Source: Lachnospiraceae bacterium
GTDB taxonomy: Bacteria; Bacillota; Clostridia; Lachnospirales; Lachnospiraceae
NCBI GenBank assembly: GCA_900766925.1
Contig: CAAFXG010000149.1
Location: 1 to 5,579, forward strand
DNA: 5,579 bases
Direction of reading: 5' to 3'
In this document: in pieces, positions 1 through 4,460 of the stretch
Numbering within the stretch: position 1 is the first letter of the stretch
How the letters are laid out: each line of letters begins with the position of its first letter
Translations under genes and position numbers: made by a program
The notes under the pieces: generated by a model
Databases searched by the model: none
The model's input: only the letters and a program-made list of their open reading frames with translations
What the model was told of the DNA's origin: nothing

Positions 1-39
1 CAAAAATAAAGCAGAAAACTGCAAAAAAACTGCAAATTA

Positions 40-71
40 TTTGGTAGTCTCAATAATTATGCCTACCTTTG
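40..71 (+). promoter_or_regulatory. Bacteroidota promoter of the tRNA-Pro gene
   Basis: A -33 element TTTG (40-43) is followed after 20 bases by TACCTTTG (64-71), an exact match to the Bacteroidota -7 consensus TAnnTTTG. Transcription should start near base 76, about 30 bases before the mature tRNA. No other gene intervenes, so this is best read as the promoter of the tRNA-Pro unit. Confidence 0.85.
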
Positions 72-105
72 CACCCGCAAATGAGAAATCATTTGTTTCT
101 TAAGG

Positions 106-179
106 CGGGGTGTAGCGCAGTTGGTTAGCGCACACGTCTGGGGGGCGCGAGGTCGCTGGTTCGAGTCCAGTCACCCCGA
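106..179 (+). tRNA. tRNA-Pro, anticodon GGG
   Basis: A full cloverleaf can be drawn. The acceptor stem CGGGGTG (106-112) pairs with CACCCCG (172-178), followed by discriminator A179. The D stem is GCGC (115-118)/GCGC (128-131). The anticodon stem is 133-137/145-149 around loop CTGGGGG (138-144), giving anticodon GGG at 140-142. The T stem GCTGG/CCAGT closes loop TTCGAGT (160-166). GGG reads proline codons CCC and CCU. CCA is not encoded, so it must be added by the CCA-adding enzyme. The anticodon stem contains one A-C opposition (A134-C148, tRNA positions 28-42), discussed in the findings. The gene is a single-tRNA transcript with its own promoter and terminator. Confidence 0.96.
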
Positions 180-182
180 CTT

Positions 183-231
183 AACAACAAAGCCGGTCAA
201 TCGAAAGATTCGACCGGCTTTGTTGTTTTTT
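183..231 (+). terminator. Intrinsic terminator of the tRNA-Pro unit
   Basis: A perfect 16-bp stem pairs 183-198 with 212-227. The apical sequence can add four pairs (AATC/GATT) closed by a GAAA tetraloop (203-206). The stem runs into a T tract (226-231), and the A-rich 5' side could let it also work on the minus strand. It starts four bases after the tRNA end, so it closes that transcript. The half from 194 onward reappears in diverged form at 4344. Confidence 0.93.
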
Positions 232-291
232 GGCGATTAATAATATAATGCGCAGTCAATGGGAGCGCGGGCGTCCCGCCCGCGGCTAATA
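194..291 (+). repeat. Long diverged direct repeat, copy A (tRNA terminator and flank)
   Basis: This stretch starts inside the 5' arm of the tRNA terminator and runs through its loop, 3' arm and the flank up to GGCTAAT (284-290). It matches 4344-4437 in the same orientation. By eye, 194-226 aligns with 4344-4376 without gaps at 29 of 33 positions. After small indels, the blocks GATTAA, TGGG-AGC and GGCTAAT also correspond in order. The flank includes a GC-rich palindrome. This copy is intact and functional as a terminator; the other copy is degenerate. Confidence 0.75.
266..284. repeat. GC-rich palindromic hairpin
   Basis: CGCGGGCG (266-273) and CGCCCGCG (277-284) form a perfect 8-bp inverted repeat with a three-base loop, TCC. 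It stands out sharply from its AT-rich surroundings and lacks a following T tract, so it is not a terminator. The GGGAGCGCGGGCGTCC style resembles short GC-rich palindromic repeats scattered between genes in many bacteria. The corresponding part of the second copy (about 4409-4428) is too eroded to fold this way. Confidence 0.65.
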
Positions 292-314
292 TCCATAAGT
301 ATAGAATGCGGTTT

Positions 315-343
315 CAATAATATTGTTAAATACAATAATATTT
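315..343 (+). repeat. Short direct repeat CAATAATATT upstream of the operon
   Basis: CAATAATATTG (315-325) and CAATAATATTT (333-343) share ten identical bases with an 18-base period, and each unit is nearly palindromic. They lie about 40-70 bases upstream of the -33 element of the DUF3791/DUF3990 operon, where an accessory regulator could bind. The region is very AT-rich, so chance similarity is possible. Confidence 0.4.
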
Positions 344-363
344 GGGGAAAATATTCAAAACTC

Positions 364-397
364 CTGATATTTTAACAAATTTCCTTTGTTATATCAG
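364..397. promoter_or_regulatory. Imperfect palindrome over the operon promoter, operator candidate
   Basis: CTGATA (364-369) is the reverse complement of TATCAG (392-397), and TAACAAA (373-379) is the reverse complement of TTTGTTA (385-391). That gives 13 complementary pairs around a TTTCC centre, with three extra T bases (370-372) in the left arm. The right arm contains the -33 element (385-388). A protein bound here would block RNA polymerase, as expected for an autoregulated toxin-antitoxin-type operon. Repression itself is inference. Confidence 0.6.
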
Positions 398-415
398 AAA
401 TAATGCGTATATTTG
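385..415 (+). promoter_or_regulatory. Bacteroidota promoter of the DUF3791/DUF3990 operon
   Basis: TTTG (385-388), 19 bases, then TATATTTG (408-415) match the Bacteroidota consensus at both boxes. Transcription should start near 420, giving a leader of under 20 bases before the ATG at 437. The TTG at 413, which would extend the first protein by eight residues, lies inside the -7 box and therefore cannot be the start. Confidence 0.85.
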
Positions 416-436
416 CAGCAAAAATTTGTTATTTGT

Positions 437-670
437 ATGGTACATAATGATACTAATGAAGCTGAAAAAGTGCATTTTGCAGTTATGGCAATAGGAGCAG
501 CAGCTGACCTTATGGGGATTACACCTTCAGAAATGCATGAACGCCTTGACAAGGTCGGACTTGTCAAGAATCTACTCTTTGATTTGTATGATGTAGAACA
601 TACTCAAAGCTTGGAGTATGTAGCAGAGGATGTTGTAGAAGCATTGCATAATTGGGAAATAAACAAATAA
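437..670 (+). CDS. DUF3791-family small protein, possible antitoxin partner
   Basis: The 77-residue product is acidic and largely helical. It is recognised as DUF3791 by its C-terminal half, around residues 37-71, with the characteristic run LFDLYDVEHTQSLEYVAEDV; family members share a Tyr-Asp-x-x-His-Thr-Gln core followed by an EY-(x)n-ED segment. The biochemical role of the family is not established to my knowledge. In Bacteroidota and Firmicutes it is commonly encoded beside DUF3990 genes, as here, six bases upstream of one. I infer a partner or antitoxin role from that pairing, the small size and the autoregulatory-looking promoter. ATG 437 is chosen because the in-frame TTG upstream sits in the promoter. 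There is no clear Shine-Dalgarno sequence, which is normal for this phylum. Confidence 0.8.
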   Translation: MVHNDTNEAEKVHFAVMAIGAAADLMGITPSEMHERLDKVGLVKNLLFDLYDVEHTQSLEYVAEDVVEALHNWEINK

Positions 671-676
671 TATATT

Positions 677-1168
677 ATGATACTGTTTCATGGTTCAACA
701 ATTATAATAGAGCATCCTCTTGTTCATGTCGGCAGAGAGCATCTTGATTTTGGACGTGGTTTTTATCTTACCAATATTGAAGACCAAGCCTCTGGCTGGG
801 CAAAAAAAGTTAAAATTATCAAGAAATCCAGTAAAGCAATTATAAACATATTCGAATTTGACTATAAAGCTACAATTAATGCAGGATATAAACATCTTTG
901 TATGGAGGAATATAACAAAGAATGGTTAAATTTTATAACCCAAAGTCGCAAAGGTCAAAAGCCATGGAATGGATATGATTTTATTGAAGGAGGTGTTGCC
1001 AATGACAGAGTAATTGATACTGTCGAGGACTATATGATAGGTAGAATTACAGCAGAACAGGCATTAGGGCAACTCAAATATGCCAAACCTAATCATCAAA
1101 TTTGTATTCTCAATCAAGAGATTATTGACAAATATCTAACGTTCATCGAATCAAAAGAATTATTATAG
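677..1168 (+). CDS. DUF3990 protein, predicted ADP-ribosyltransferase-like fold
   Basis: The 163-residue product opens with MILFHGST and continues with LDFGRGFYLTNIEDQASGWA (residues 23-42), the hallmark N-terminus of DUF3990, a family placed in the ADP-ribosyltransferase-like clan. In that fold the His of the first strand (His5 in HGS) and the Tyr of the second (Tyr30 in GFYLT) would bind NAD. A conserved Asn-His-Gln near the end (139-141, before ICILNQEI) is a candidate for the third active-site position, but this assignment is tentative. There is no signal peptide or membrane segment, so it is cytoplasmic. It begins six bases after one DUF3791 gene, and a second DUF3791-like gene begins 11 bases after it. 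A toxin-like enzyme controlled by its neighbours is the likeliest reading, unproven here. Length is normal for the family and the frame is intact. Confidence 0.82.
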   Translation: MILFHGSTIIIEHPLVHVGREHLDFGRGFYLTNIEDQASGWAKKVKIIKKSSKAIINIFEFDYKATINAGYKHLCMEEYNKEWLNFITQSRKGQKPWNGYDFIEGGVANDRVIDTVEDYMIGRITAEQALGQLKYAKPNHQICILNQEIIDKYLTFIESKELL

Positions 1169-1172
1169 GAGG
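1167..1172 (+). promoter_or_regulatory. Strong Shine-Dalgarno sequence AGGAGG
   Basis: A full AGGAGG lies seven bases before ATG 1180 and overlaps the TAG stop of the DUF3990 gene (1166-1168). Most Bacteroidota genes, including the others in this window, lack such a site. It fixes the start at 1180 and suggests independent, efficient translation of the third gene relative to the DUF3990 gene. Confidence 0.8.
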
Positions 1173-1179
1173 AATTACA

Positions 1180-1380
1180 ATGCGAAAAGATGTACTTTGG
1201 AGAAAAATAGGACGAATAATCATGATGTTGTCCGAAGAACTTGACATATCTCCTGCAAGGGCACTGAACTTGTTTTACAATACGGAAACTTGCAAGCAAC
1301 TCAGCGATGACAGGATTGAACTGTATCTTATGAGCGACAAATATATTGTCGATAACATAATTAATGAAATAAGAACGTGA
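1180..1380 (+). CDS. DUF3791-like small protein, third gene of the module
   Basis: The 66-residue protein is charged and predicted helical. Its pattern resembles a divergent DUF3791 branch: a helix ending in an Ile-Ser-Pro-Ala-Arg-Ala turn (residues 24-29), a short Leu-Phe-Tyr helix, then ELYLMSDKYIVDNIINEI (47-64), which parallels the LYD...YVAEDV region of the first gene. The start is fixed by an AGGAGG seven bases upstream, and the gene follows the DUF3990 gene by 11 bases, so the three form one operon. The function is unknown. As a second small protein flanking an ADP-ribosyltransferase-like enzyme, it could be the actual antitoxin, a co-factor, or a DNA-binding subunit. The family call is from pattern recognition only and weaker than for the other two. 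Confidence 0.65.
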   Translation: MRKDVLWRKIGRIIMMLSEELDISPARALNLFYNTETCKQLSDDRIELYLMSDKYIVDNIINEIRT

Positions 1381-1465
1381 TATTTTCTGTTGTGGTTTGA
1401 TGTAGAAAGACGATATAATATAGCTTTAAACAGTTAAATATAATCAATACTAAGCAAAAATGTAG

Positions 1466-1473
1466 TACCTTTA
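1466..1473 (+). promoter_or_regulatory. Weak -7-like element before the DUF5053 gene
   Basis: TACCTTTA differs from TAnnTTTG only at the last base, but no TTG is found at the proper upstream distance. If it is used, transcription would start near 1478 and give a leader of about 100 bases containing a 17-codon ORF before the DUF5053 start at 1579. No better plus-strand promoter is visible between 1381 and 1578. Confidence 0.35.
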
Positions 1474-1498
1474 CAGTGCTTAATAAAAGCAGATTGAA

Positions 1499-1552
1499 AT
1501 GAAAGAAAAAAGAGATATTAAAATGCTTGTAACAGCTTCTGCAGAAGAGTAG
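1499..1552 (+). CDS. 17-residue ORF upstream of the DUF5053 gene, leader peptide or gene relic
   Basis: ATG 1499 opens a 17-codon frame (MKEKRDIKMLVTASAEE) ending in TAG 1550-1552, and it sits 26 bases before the DUF5053 start. The frame continues beyond the stop as a few codons to another stop, so it may be the front of a small mobile-element gene cut short by a nonsense change. It has no Shine-Dalgarno sequence and is too short for codon evidence. Otherwise the 198 bases between 1380 and 1579 appear non-coding. Confidence 0.25.
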   Translation: MKEKRDIKMLVTASAEE

Positions 1553-1578
1553 ATAAGCGCAAATAATAATTAATAATT

Positions 1579-1872
1579 ATGGAAACAGCAGCAGTAATGA
1601 CAGAGAAACCCGTATTGATTTCGGATGTAAAAGAACGGGTGCAGGATATTTATCTCGCAATATCATGGAGGGAATTGAAGAGAGATTATTTCAACAACGG
1701 CAAATCCATGTCTTGGTTCCAACATAAGATTTATGGAATTGACGGGAATGGGGGTATTGGGGGATTTACACCTCAGGAAATAGAGCAATTACGCGGAGCC
1801 TTGTGTGATTTGTCGGATAGGATCCGCCGCGCTGCAGACAAATTATCCCCGGCATCAATCTTGCCGTATTAA
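1579..1872 (+). CDS. DUF5053-like protein of phage or mobile-element origin
   Basis: The 97-residue protein matches the C-terminal core of DUF5053, a family found in Bacteroidales prophages and conjugative elements. The signature spans about residues 28-87. It comprises an Ile-Ser-Trp-Arg-Glu-Leu stretch, Asp-Tyr-Phe, the run KSMSWFQHKIYG (42-53), a Gly-rich turn, and GFTPQEIEQLRGALCDLSDRI (61-81). The arrangement, a helix, a Ser-Trp-Phe-x-x-K core, a flexible turn and a phased helix, recalls a helix-turn-helix. A DNA-binding role is plausible but not established for the family. Members I recall often have a longer N-terminal region, so this is a short form. The gene is intact, faces the phage tail remnant and ends 29 bases before a strong terminator. 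Confidence 0.72.
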   Translation: METAAVMTEKPVLISDVKERVQDIYLAISWRELKRDYFNNGKSMSWFQHKIYGIDGNGGIGGFTPQEIEQLRGALCDLSDRIRRAADKLSPASILPY

Positions 1873-1874
1873 GC

Positions 1875-1932
1875 AAAAGTCGTCATTGGGAATGACGCAT
1901 TAGCCCCAGACTGGTGATGTCTGGGGCTTTTT
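1875..1932. terminator. Tandem-hairpin terminator between convergent genes
   Basis: Two hairpins sit side by side. CGTCATT/AATGACG (1881-1887/1891-1897, loop GGG) is followed on the minus strand by ACTTTT (1880-1875). AGCCCCAGAC/GTCTGGGGCT (1902-1911/1919-1928) is followed on the plus strand by T residues (1928-1932). The second ends the DUF5053 transcript. The first could stop minus-strand transcripts arriving from the phage remnant. Together they insulate the convergent units. Confidence 0.85.
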
Positions 1933-1948
1933 ATGACTTGCGTCTGAC

Positions 1949-1966
1949 AGCTCAAACACTTGAGCT
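1949..1966. repeat. Small hairpin at the end of the minus-strand membrane ORF
   Basis: AGCTCAA (1949-1955) and TTGAGCT (1960-1966) form a perfect 7-bp inverted repeat with loop ACAC. On the minus strand it overlaps the TAG stop of the membrane ORF (1965-1967) and lacks a T tract. It may protect or attenuate the 3' end of that transcript rather than terminate it. Confidence 0.45.
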
Positions 1967-2204
1967 ATCGGTATTTGTAACGAATGATGATAATTATGGT
2001 GAAGACAAGAATTATGGCGATAATTAATTGTGTCATTAAGTCGGATATCAATCCTGTAAATGATTGCTTTTTAACGACTGTCTTGGTATTTGTAGAATCC
2101 TTGTTTAACCTTCTCAGAGAGTCGATAATTGTCCGATGATAATCCATAGAATCGACTTTTGTTCTTTCGTGGGATAATTCCTTTATTTTGCTAACGTATA
2201 ACAT
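1965..2204 (-). CDS. Unrecognised short protein with a C-terminal membrane helix
   Basis: I do not recognise this product. From ATG 2204 it is 79 residues; a GTG at 2213 would add three. The first two thirds are charged and Ser/Thr-rich with heptad-like helix (KIKELSHERTKVD, then IIDSLRRLNKD). The end is a strongly hydrophobic stretch, LIIAIILVFTIIIII, followed by a basic RYKYR tail, so it would be anchored by its C-terminus with most of the protein on one side of the membrane. Its start overlaps the last codons of the tape measure remnant by 14 bases, hinting at translational coupling or a deletion junction. It may be a phage membrane protein such as a lysis accessory, or the 3' end of a larger gene whose front was lost. 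No promoter of its own is visible. Confidence 0.45.
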   Translation of the reverse strand: MLYVSKIKELSHERTKVDSMDYHRTIIDSLRRLNKDSTNTKTVVKKQSFTGLISDLMTQLIIAIILVFTIIIIIRYKYR

Positions 2205-3578
2205 CGGTGACACGCTTGTAGGTATTGAAGAAATCTATGGCAAACTTGTGTGCCTTGTCGTTCTTGGTGAGCGGAGCTTTGGTGGCGGCAAGGAGGAGTG
2301 TTATACCCTTGGCCGTTGTAGCCACGGCTGTCCAACCGGCAAGAACGATTTTGCCTGCGGTAGTAGATGCAATCCACAGGCGGAATTGCGTGTTGAGCGC
2401 AGTCATGGCAATGGTTAGGCCAGTTATAGCAAGCGCGAGCGCGATTGTGAACTCCTTGTTTTAGCGAGCCATGTGACAGCTTGTATAAGGCTTATTCTGA
2501 ATGATCCATAAGTATCATCGAATTTCTCCTTCAATGGAAGCAGTGCCTGCCCCATTTCCAGTTGGGCATTCTGGAGCTGGGTTGTTTTCTGTATGGCACG
2601 GTCGGCAGCCGATATATATGTTTCTCCGGCTGCTGCAAGCTGGTTTTCGACTATTGAGGCAACAGCCTTCATGAAGTCGCCTGTCTCAGCCATCTTTTCG
2701 TCGATTTCGGCAGCTGATATACAAAGGTTGTCGAGGATCTGCGTAGATTGACGTCCAGGACCTGTGATGATGGAGTTAGTCATGTAATCCACCGACTGAC
2801 CGGTTTGTTGAGCCTTCAGTTGGGCGAACTGAAGGTATTTTCCAAGGTCTTCAAGCGGGATGCGGAAATCCTTAGCCTGTACGGTGGCCTTCATAAGTTC
2901 GAAGTCATTGACGGTACCTTTGGTTGCAGCACGAAGTTCATCGAGGATGCCAGGGTTGTTTAGATCATTGAAAGCCTTAGTGACACCATCGGCAGATATG
3001 GCAAGGTCGAGAGACTCGGATGCGAGTTCCCTGACTTTTGAGATTAGATATGAAAACTTTTCAGAGGCCCAATCTAATACCTTAATTCGTGCTGAACTCC
3101 AAAAGAAACTTTCAGAATCATCATCAGATGCAACTCTTTTGAACTCTTCGGTTTTTTCTTTCAGTTCTGCCATACGCGCATTAACCTCGTTTAGCCTGCC
3201 GGCAAGCTCTTCGTAGCGTTCGGGCTGCATGGCGGGTATGACCTCGTTTAGCTCGCGCTGAAGTTCGCGGGCACGTTTTCTCAACTGCGACATACTTAGA
3301 GCCTGTGTGTCAAGCTGTGCAGTCTCATCCTTGATTTCTTTCTTAAGGCCTTTGATTTCCTTAGCCAATTCTGCCTTTCGGGATTTCAAGTCATTATAGG
3401 TTGCGCCACCCTTTTTGCCCTGAGCCTCCAGTTCAACCATTGACTTATCGAGATCTTTATGAGCCTTGTTGAGTTCGTTCAGCTTTTCGTTCATCTGATA
3501 GATGTGCTGCTGAGCCTCGGATGTTTCTACGTCAATGACGTATTTGATTTTGTCTTCTGATATTCCGTTCTTTGCCAT
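2191..3578 (-). pseudogene. Phage tail tape measure protein, frameshifted and truncated
   Basis: The tape measure protein sets tail length and is a long helical rod with membrane-active segments. From ATG 3578 the frame reads 384 residues to a TAA at 2424. It starts MAKNGISEDKIKYVIDVETSEAQ, a typical Bacteroidales tape measure opening. A heptad-rich coiled coil (about residues 25-150: NEKLNELNKAHKDLDK, LKKEIKDETAQL) and an Ala-rich helical part then follow. Around residue 368 the run AVTWLAK should continue with NKEFTIALALAITG, but one base is missing in an A run (T4 at 2459-2462 on the plus strand). The continuation lies in the next frame through AMTALNTQFRLWIASTTAG and a hydrophobic stretch to TAG 2191-2193. 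Rejoined, it is about 462 residues, far shorter than complete tape measures, so the 3' part is also lost. There is no Shine-Dalgarno sequence, but a clear promoter lies upstream. Confidence 0.85.
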
Positions 3579-3587
3579 AGGATAAAA

Positions 3588-3629
3588 AATAATGATTATC
3601 TTTACTTAGGCGCAAAGATAACCATTATT
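3588..3629. promoter_or_regulatory. Inverted repeat spanning the tape measure promoter, operator candidate
   Basis: Arms 3588-3603 and 3614-3629 are 16 bases each and complementary except for one pair, which would be a G-U wobble in RNA. The loop is ACTTAGGCGC (3604-3613). The distal arm covers the -7 box of the minus-strand promoter, and the proximal arm lies ten bases before the ATG at 3578. This fits an operator for a dimeric repressor that kept the tail gene off in the prophage. Transcription would start in the loop, so an RNA hairpin is unlikely. Confidence 0.6.
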
Positions 3630-3643
3630 TTAGTGATGGCAAA
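3613..3643 (-). promoter_or_regulatory. Bacteroidota promoter of the tape measure gene
   Basis: Read on the minus strand, TTTG (3643-3640), 19 bases and TATCTTTG (3620-3613) match both boxes exactly. The predicted start is near 3607, about 30 bases before ATG 3578. It lies immediately after the stop of the upstream 58-residue ORF, so the tape measure remnant is a separate transcription unit and could still be transcribed although the gene is broken. Confidence 0.8.
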
Positions 3644-3646
3644 GGA

Positions 3647-3823
3647 CTACTTTTTCTTGTGGGTAGCGAAAAAGATAGGTATGCCTAAAAATGGAGTAAA
3701 CACGGTGCAAAGTAGAATAAAATCCAACTGATACAAAGGTTTATACCCTTTTGTAAAAGCAGGACACAATACTACCGATATACAGCATGATAATACAACT
3801 ACTAAACAATATAAAGTGTACAT
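3647..3823 (-). CDS. Small membrane protein, 58 residues, phage-associated
   Basis: ATG 3823 to TAG 3647-3649 encodes 58 residues that I do not recognise at family level. Two hydrophobic segments are visible: residues 3-23 (LYCLVVVLSCCISVVLCPAF, with three Cys) and about 34-53 (DFILLCTVFTPFLGIPIFFA). They are separated by a short polar hinge containing KGYKPLYQ, and the protein ends in the basic tail THKKK, so a two-helix hairpin in the inner membrane is likely. It begins five bases after the stop of the frameshifted virion gene and ends just before the tape measure promoter, an operon-like place within the tail module. A holin-like or tail-assembly helper role is possible, but nothing in the sequence decides it. 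Confidence 0.55.
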   Translation of the reverse strand: MYTLYCLVVVLSCCISVVLCPAFTKGYKPLYQLDFILLCTVFTPFLGIPIFFATHKKK

Positions 3824-3828
3824 AGCTT

Positions 3829-4235
3829 TTATTTTTTATTAAACGTTTGTTCGAGATTCTTTCTTATTCCTTCTCTTACCTCGTCGGTGAAGCCGAAGCG
3901 GATGGCGGGGAAGGTGCGGCGATAGAGGATGCCCCAGATGACGCGGTTGTAGAGGGCGAGACGGGAGCGTTTGTACTTGGAGACGCGGTCGCGACGGCCG
4001 CGATACATCATGTCGAGGAAACGGAGGTAGGGGAAGAAGCGGACGTTGACGGTGTAGTCGCCTGATGAGGATATGCGATGTCGTATTGAGCGCGCGAAGC
4101 CCACCCGTGTAGGCGTCCGGTGCGTGTGTAGAACTCGCCGGTGATGACCTTCTCTTGTGCGGCGTATATCTGCTGCATGCCGCGCTGGAGGCTCTGGTGG
4201 ATGAACTTCTTCTTGATGAGAATTTCTGTAATCAT
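3829..4235 (-). pseudogene. Phage virion-type protein gene with internal frameshift
   Basis: From ATG 4235 the minus strand reads MITEILIKKKFIHQSLQRG followed by VITGEFYTRTGRL, the sort of N-terminus seen in phage proteins encoded just before the tape measure in Bacteroidales prophages. Past about base 4110 that frame becomes low-complexity Thr/Ser and stops near 4008. The sensible C-terminal half lies in a different frame: YTVNVRFFPYLRFLDMMYRG, KYKRSRLALYNRVIWGILYR and IRFGFTDEVREGIRKNLEQ, ending at TAA 3829-3831. The join falls between about 4085 and 4115 and needs one lost base or two gained. The FLDM and YNR-WGILY motifs resemble tail or head-tail completion proteins, but I cannot name the family. 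The rejoined length would be about 135 residues. The region is visibly more GC-rich than its neighbours, consistent with separate ancestry. Confidence 0.65.
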
Positions 4236-4239
4236 GGGG

Positions 4240-4269
4240 CAAAGATACGGATTTTTTTTGAGATGACAA
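4240..4269 (-). promoter_or_regulatory. Bacteroidota promoter directly at the virion-type gene start
   Basis: On the minus strand, TTG (4269-4267), 19 bases, then TATCTTTG (4247-4240) fit the consensus. The ATG at 4235-4233 follows after four bases. The predicted start therefore falls at or within a base or two of the ATG, implying a leaderless or nearly leaderless mRNA. Confidence 0.72.
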
Positions 4270-4290
4270 TGGAAATGGGGATTTTTTTTG
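4250..4290 (+). repeat. Pair of GGATTTTTTTTG repeats
   Basis: GATTTTTTTTG occurs at 4250-4260 and again at 4280-4290, exactly 30 bases apart, each preceded by G. The first copy lies between the -7 and -33 boxes of the minus-strand promoter. Poly-T tracts phased at 30 bases (about three helical turns) could bend the DNA, but simple slippage is an adequate explanation. Confidence 0.4.
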
Positions 4291-4343
4291 GAGCCAGGCA
4301 GCTTTAGAGTTATTCGGTATCTAGTTCGGTAAATTCCGTGAGG

Positions 4344-4437
4344 CGGTCAATCGCAATATTCAACCGACTTTGTTGTATTCCGAGATTAACATTAACGCTC
4401 ATTCACTGGGGAGCATGGAGGTCTTGCCGGCTAATGG
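4344..4437 (+). repeat. Long diverged direct repeat, copy B (degenerate terminator and flank)
   Basis: This is the decayed counterpart of 194-291. The match starts with CGGTCAATCG and continues through TTTGTTGT (4369-4376), GATTAA (4384-4389), CTGGGGAGC (4406-4414) and GGCTAATG (4429-4436). The 5' arm of the original 16-bp stem is absent before 4344 and the T tract is broken, so it no longer terminates. No tRNA is found upstream of it. Bases 4291-4343 and 4438-4460 show nothing else I can identify. Confidence 0.75.
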
Positions 4438-4460
4438 TCGAGTAGCCGCTAATCCCAATG

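Noticed and set aside
155..179. Classic attachment site: duplication of the tRNA-Pro 3' end
   Set aside because: No second copy of the T arm or acceptor end was found in the window; the repeated sequence begins downstream of the tRNA, within the terminator.
266..284. Terminator from the GC-rich hairpin
   Set aside because: No T tract follows it on either strand and no gene ends there apart from the tRNA unit, which already has a terminator.
413..436. TTG start that would extend the first DUF3791 protein by eight residues
   Set aside because: The TTG is part of the TATATTTG -7 box, upstream of the expected transcription start, and DUF3791 similarity begins later.
2183..3216. Several plus-strand and alternative minus-strand ORFs of 64-118 residues
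   Set aside because: They overlap the tape measure remnant, and their compositions look like shadows of its coiled-coil coding sequence.
3588..3629. Invertible promoter switch of the Bacteroides type
   Set aside because: The inverted arms are separated by only ten bases, too short for a recombinase-inverted segment; an operator is the simpler reading.
4116..4269. N-terminal part of a 146-residue minus-strand frame starting at 4269
   Set aside because: Its first 60 or so residues (His, Arg and Pro-rich) are an out-of-frame reading of the plausible MITEILIKKKF frame, and its ATG lies upstream of the -7 promoter box.
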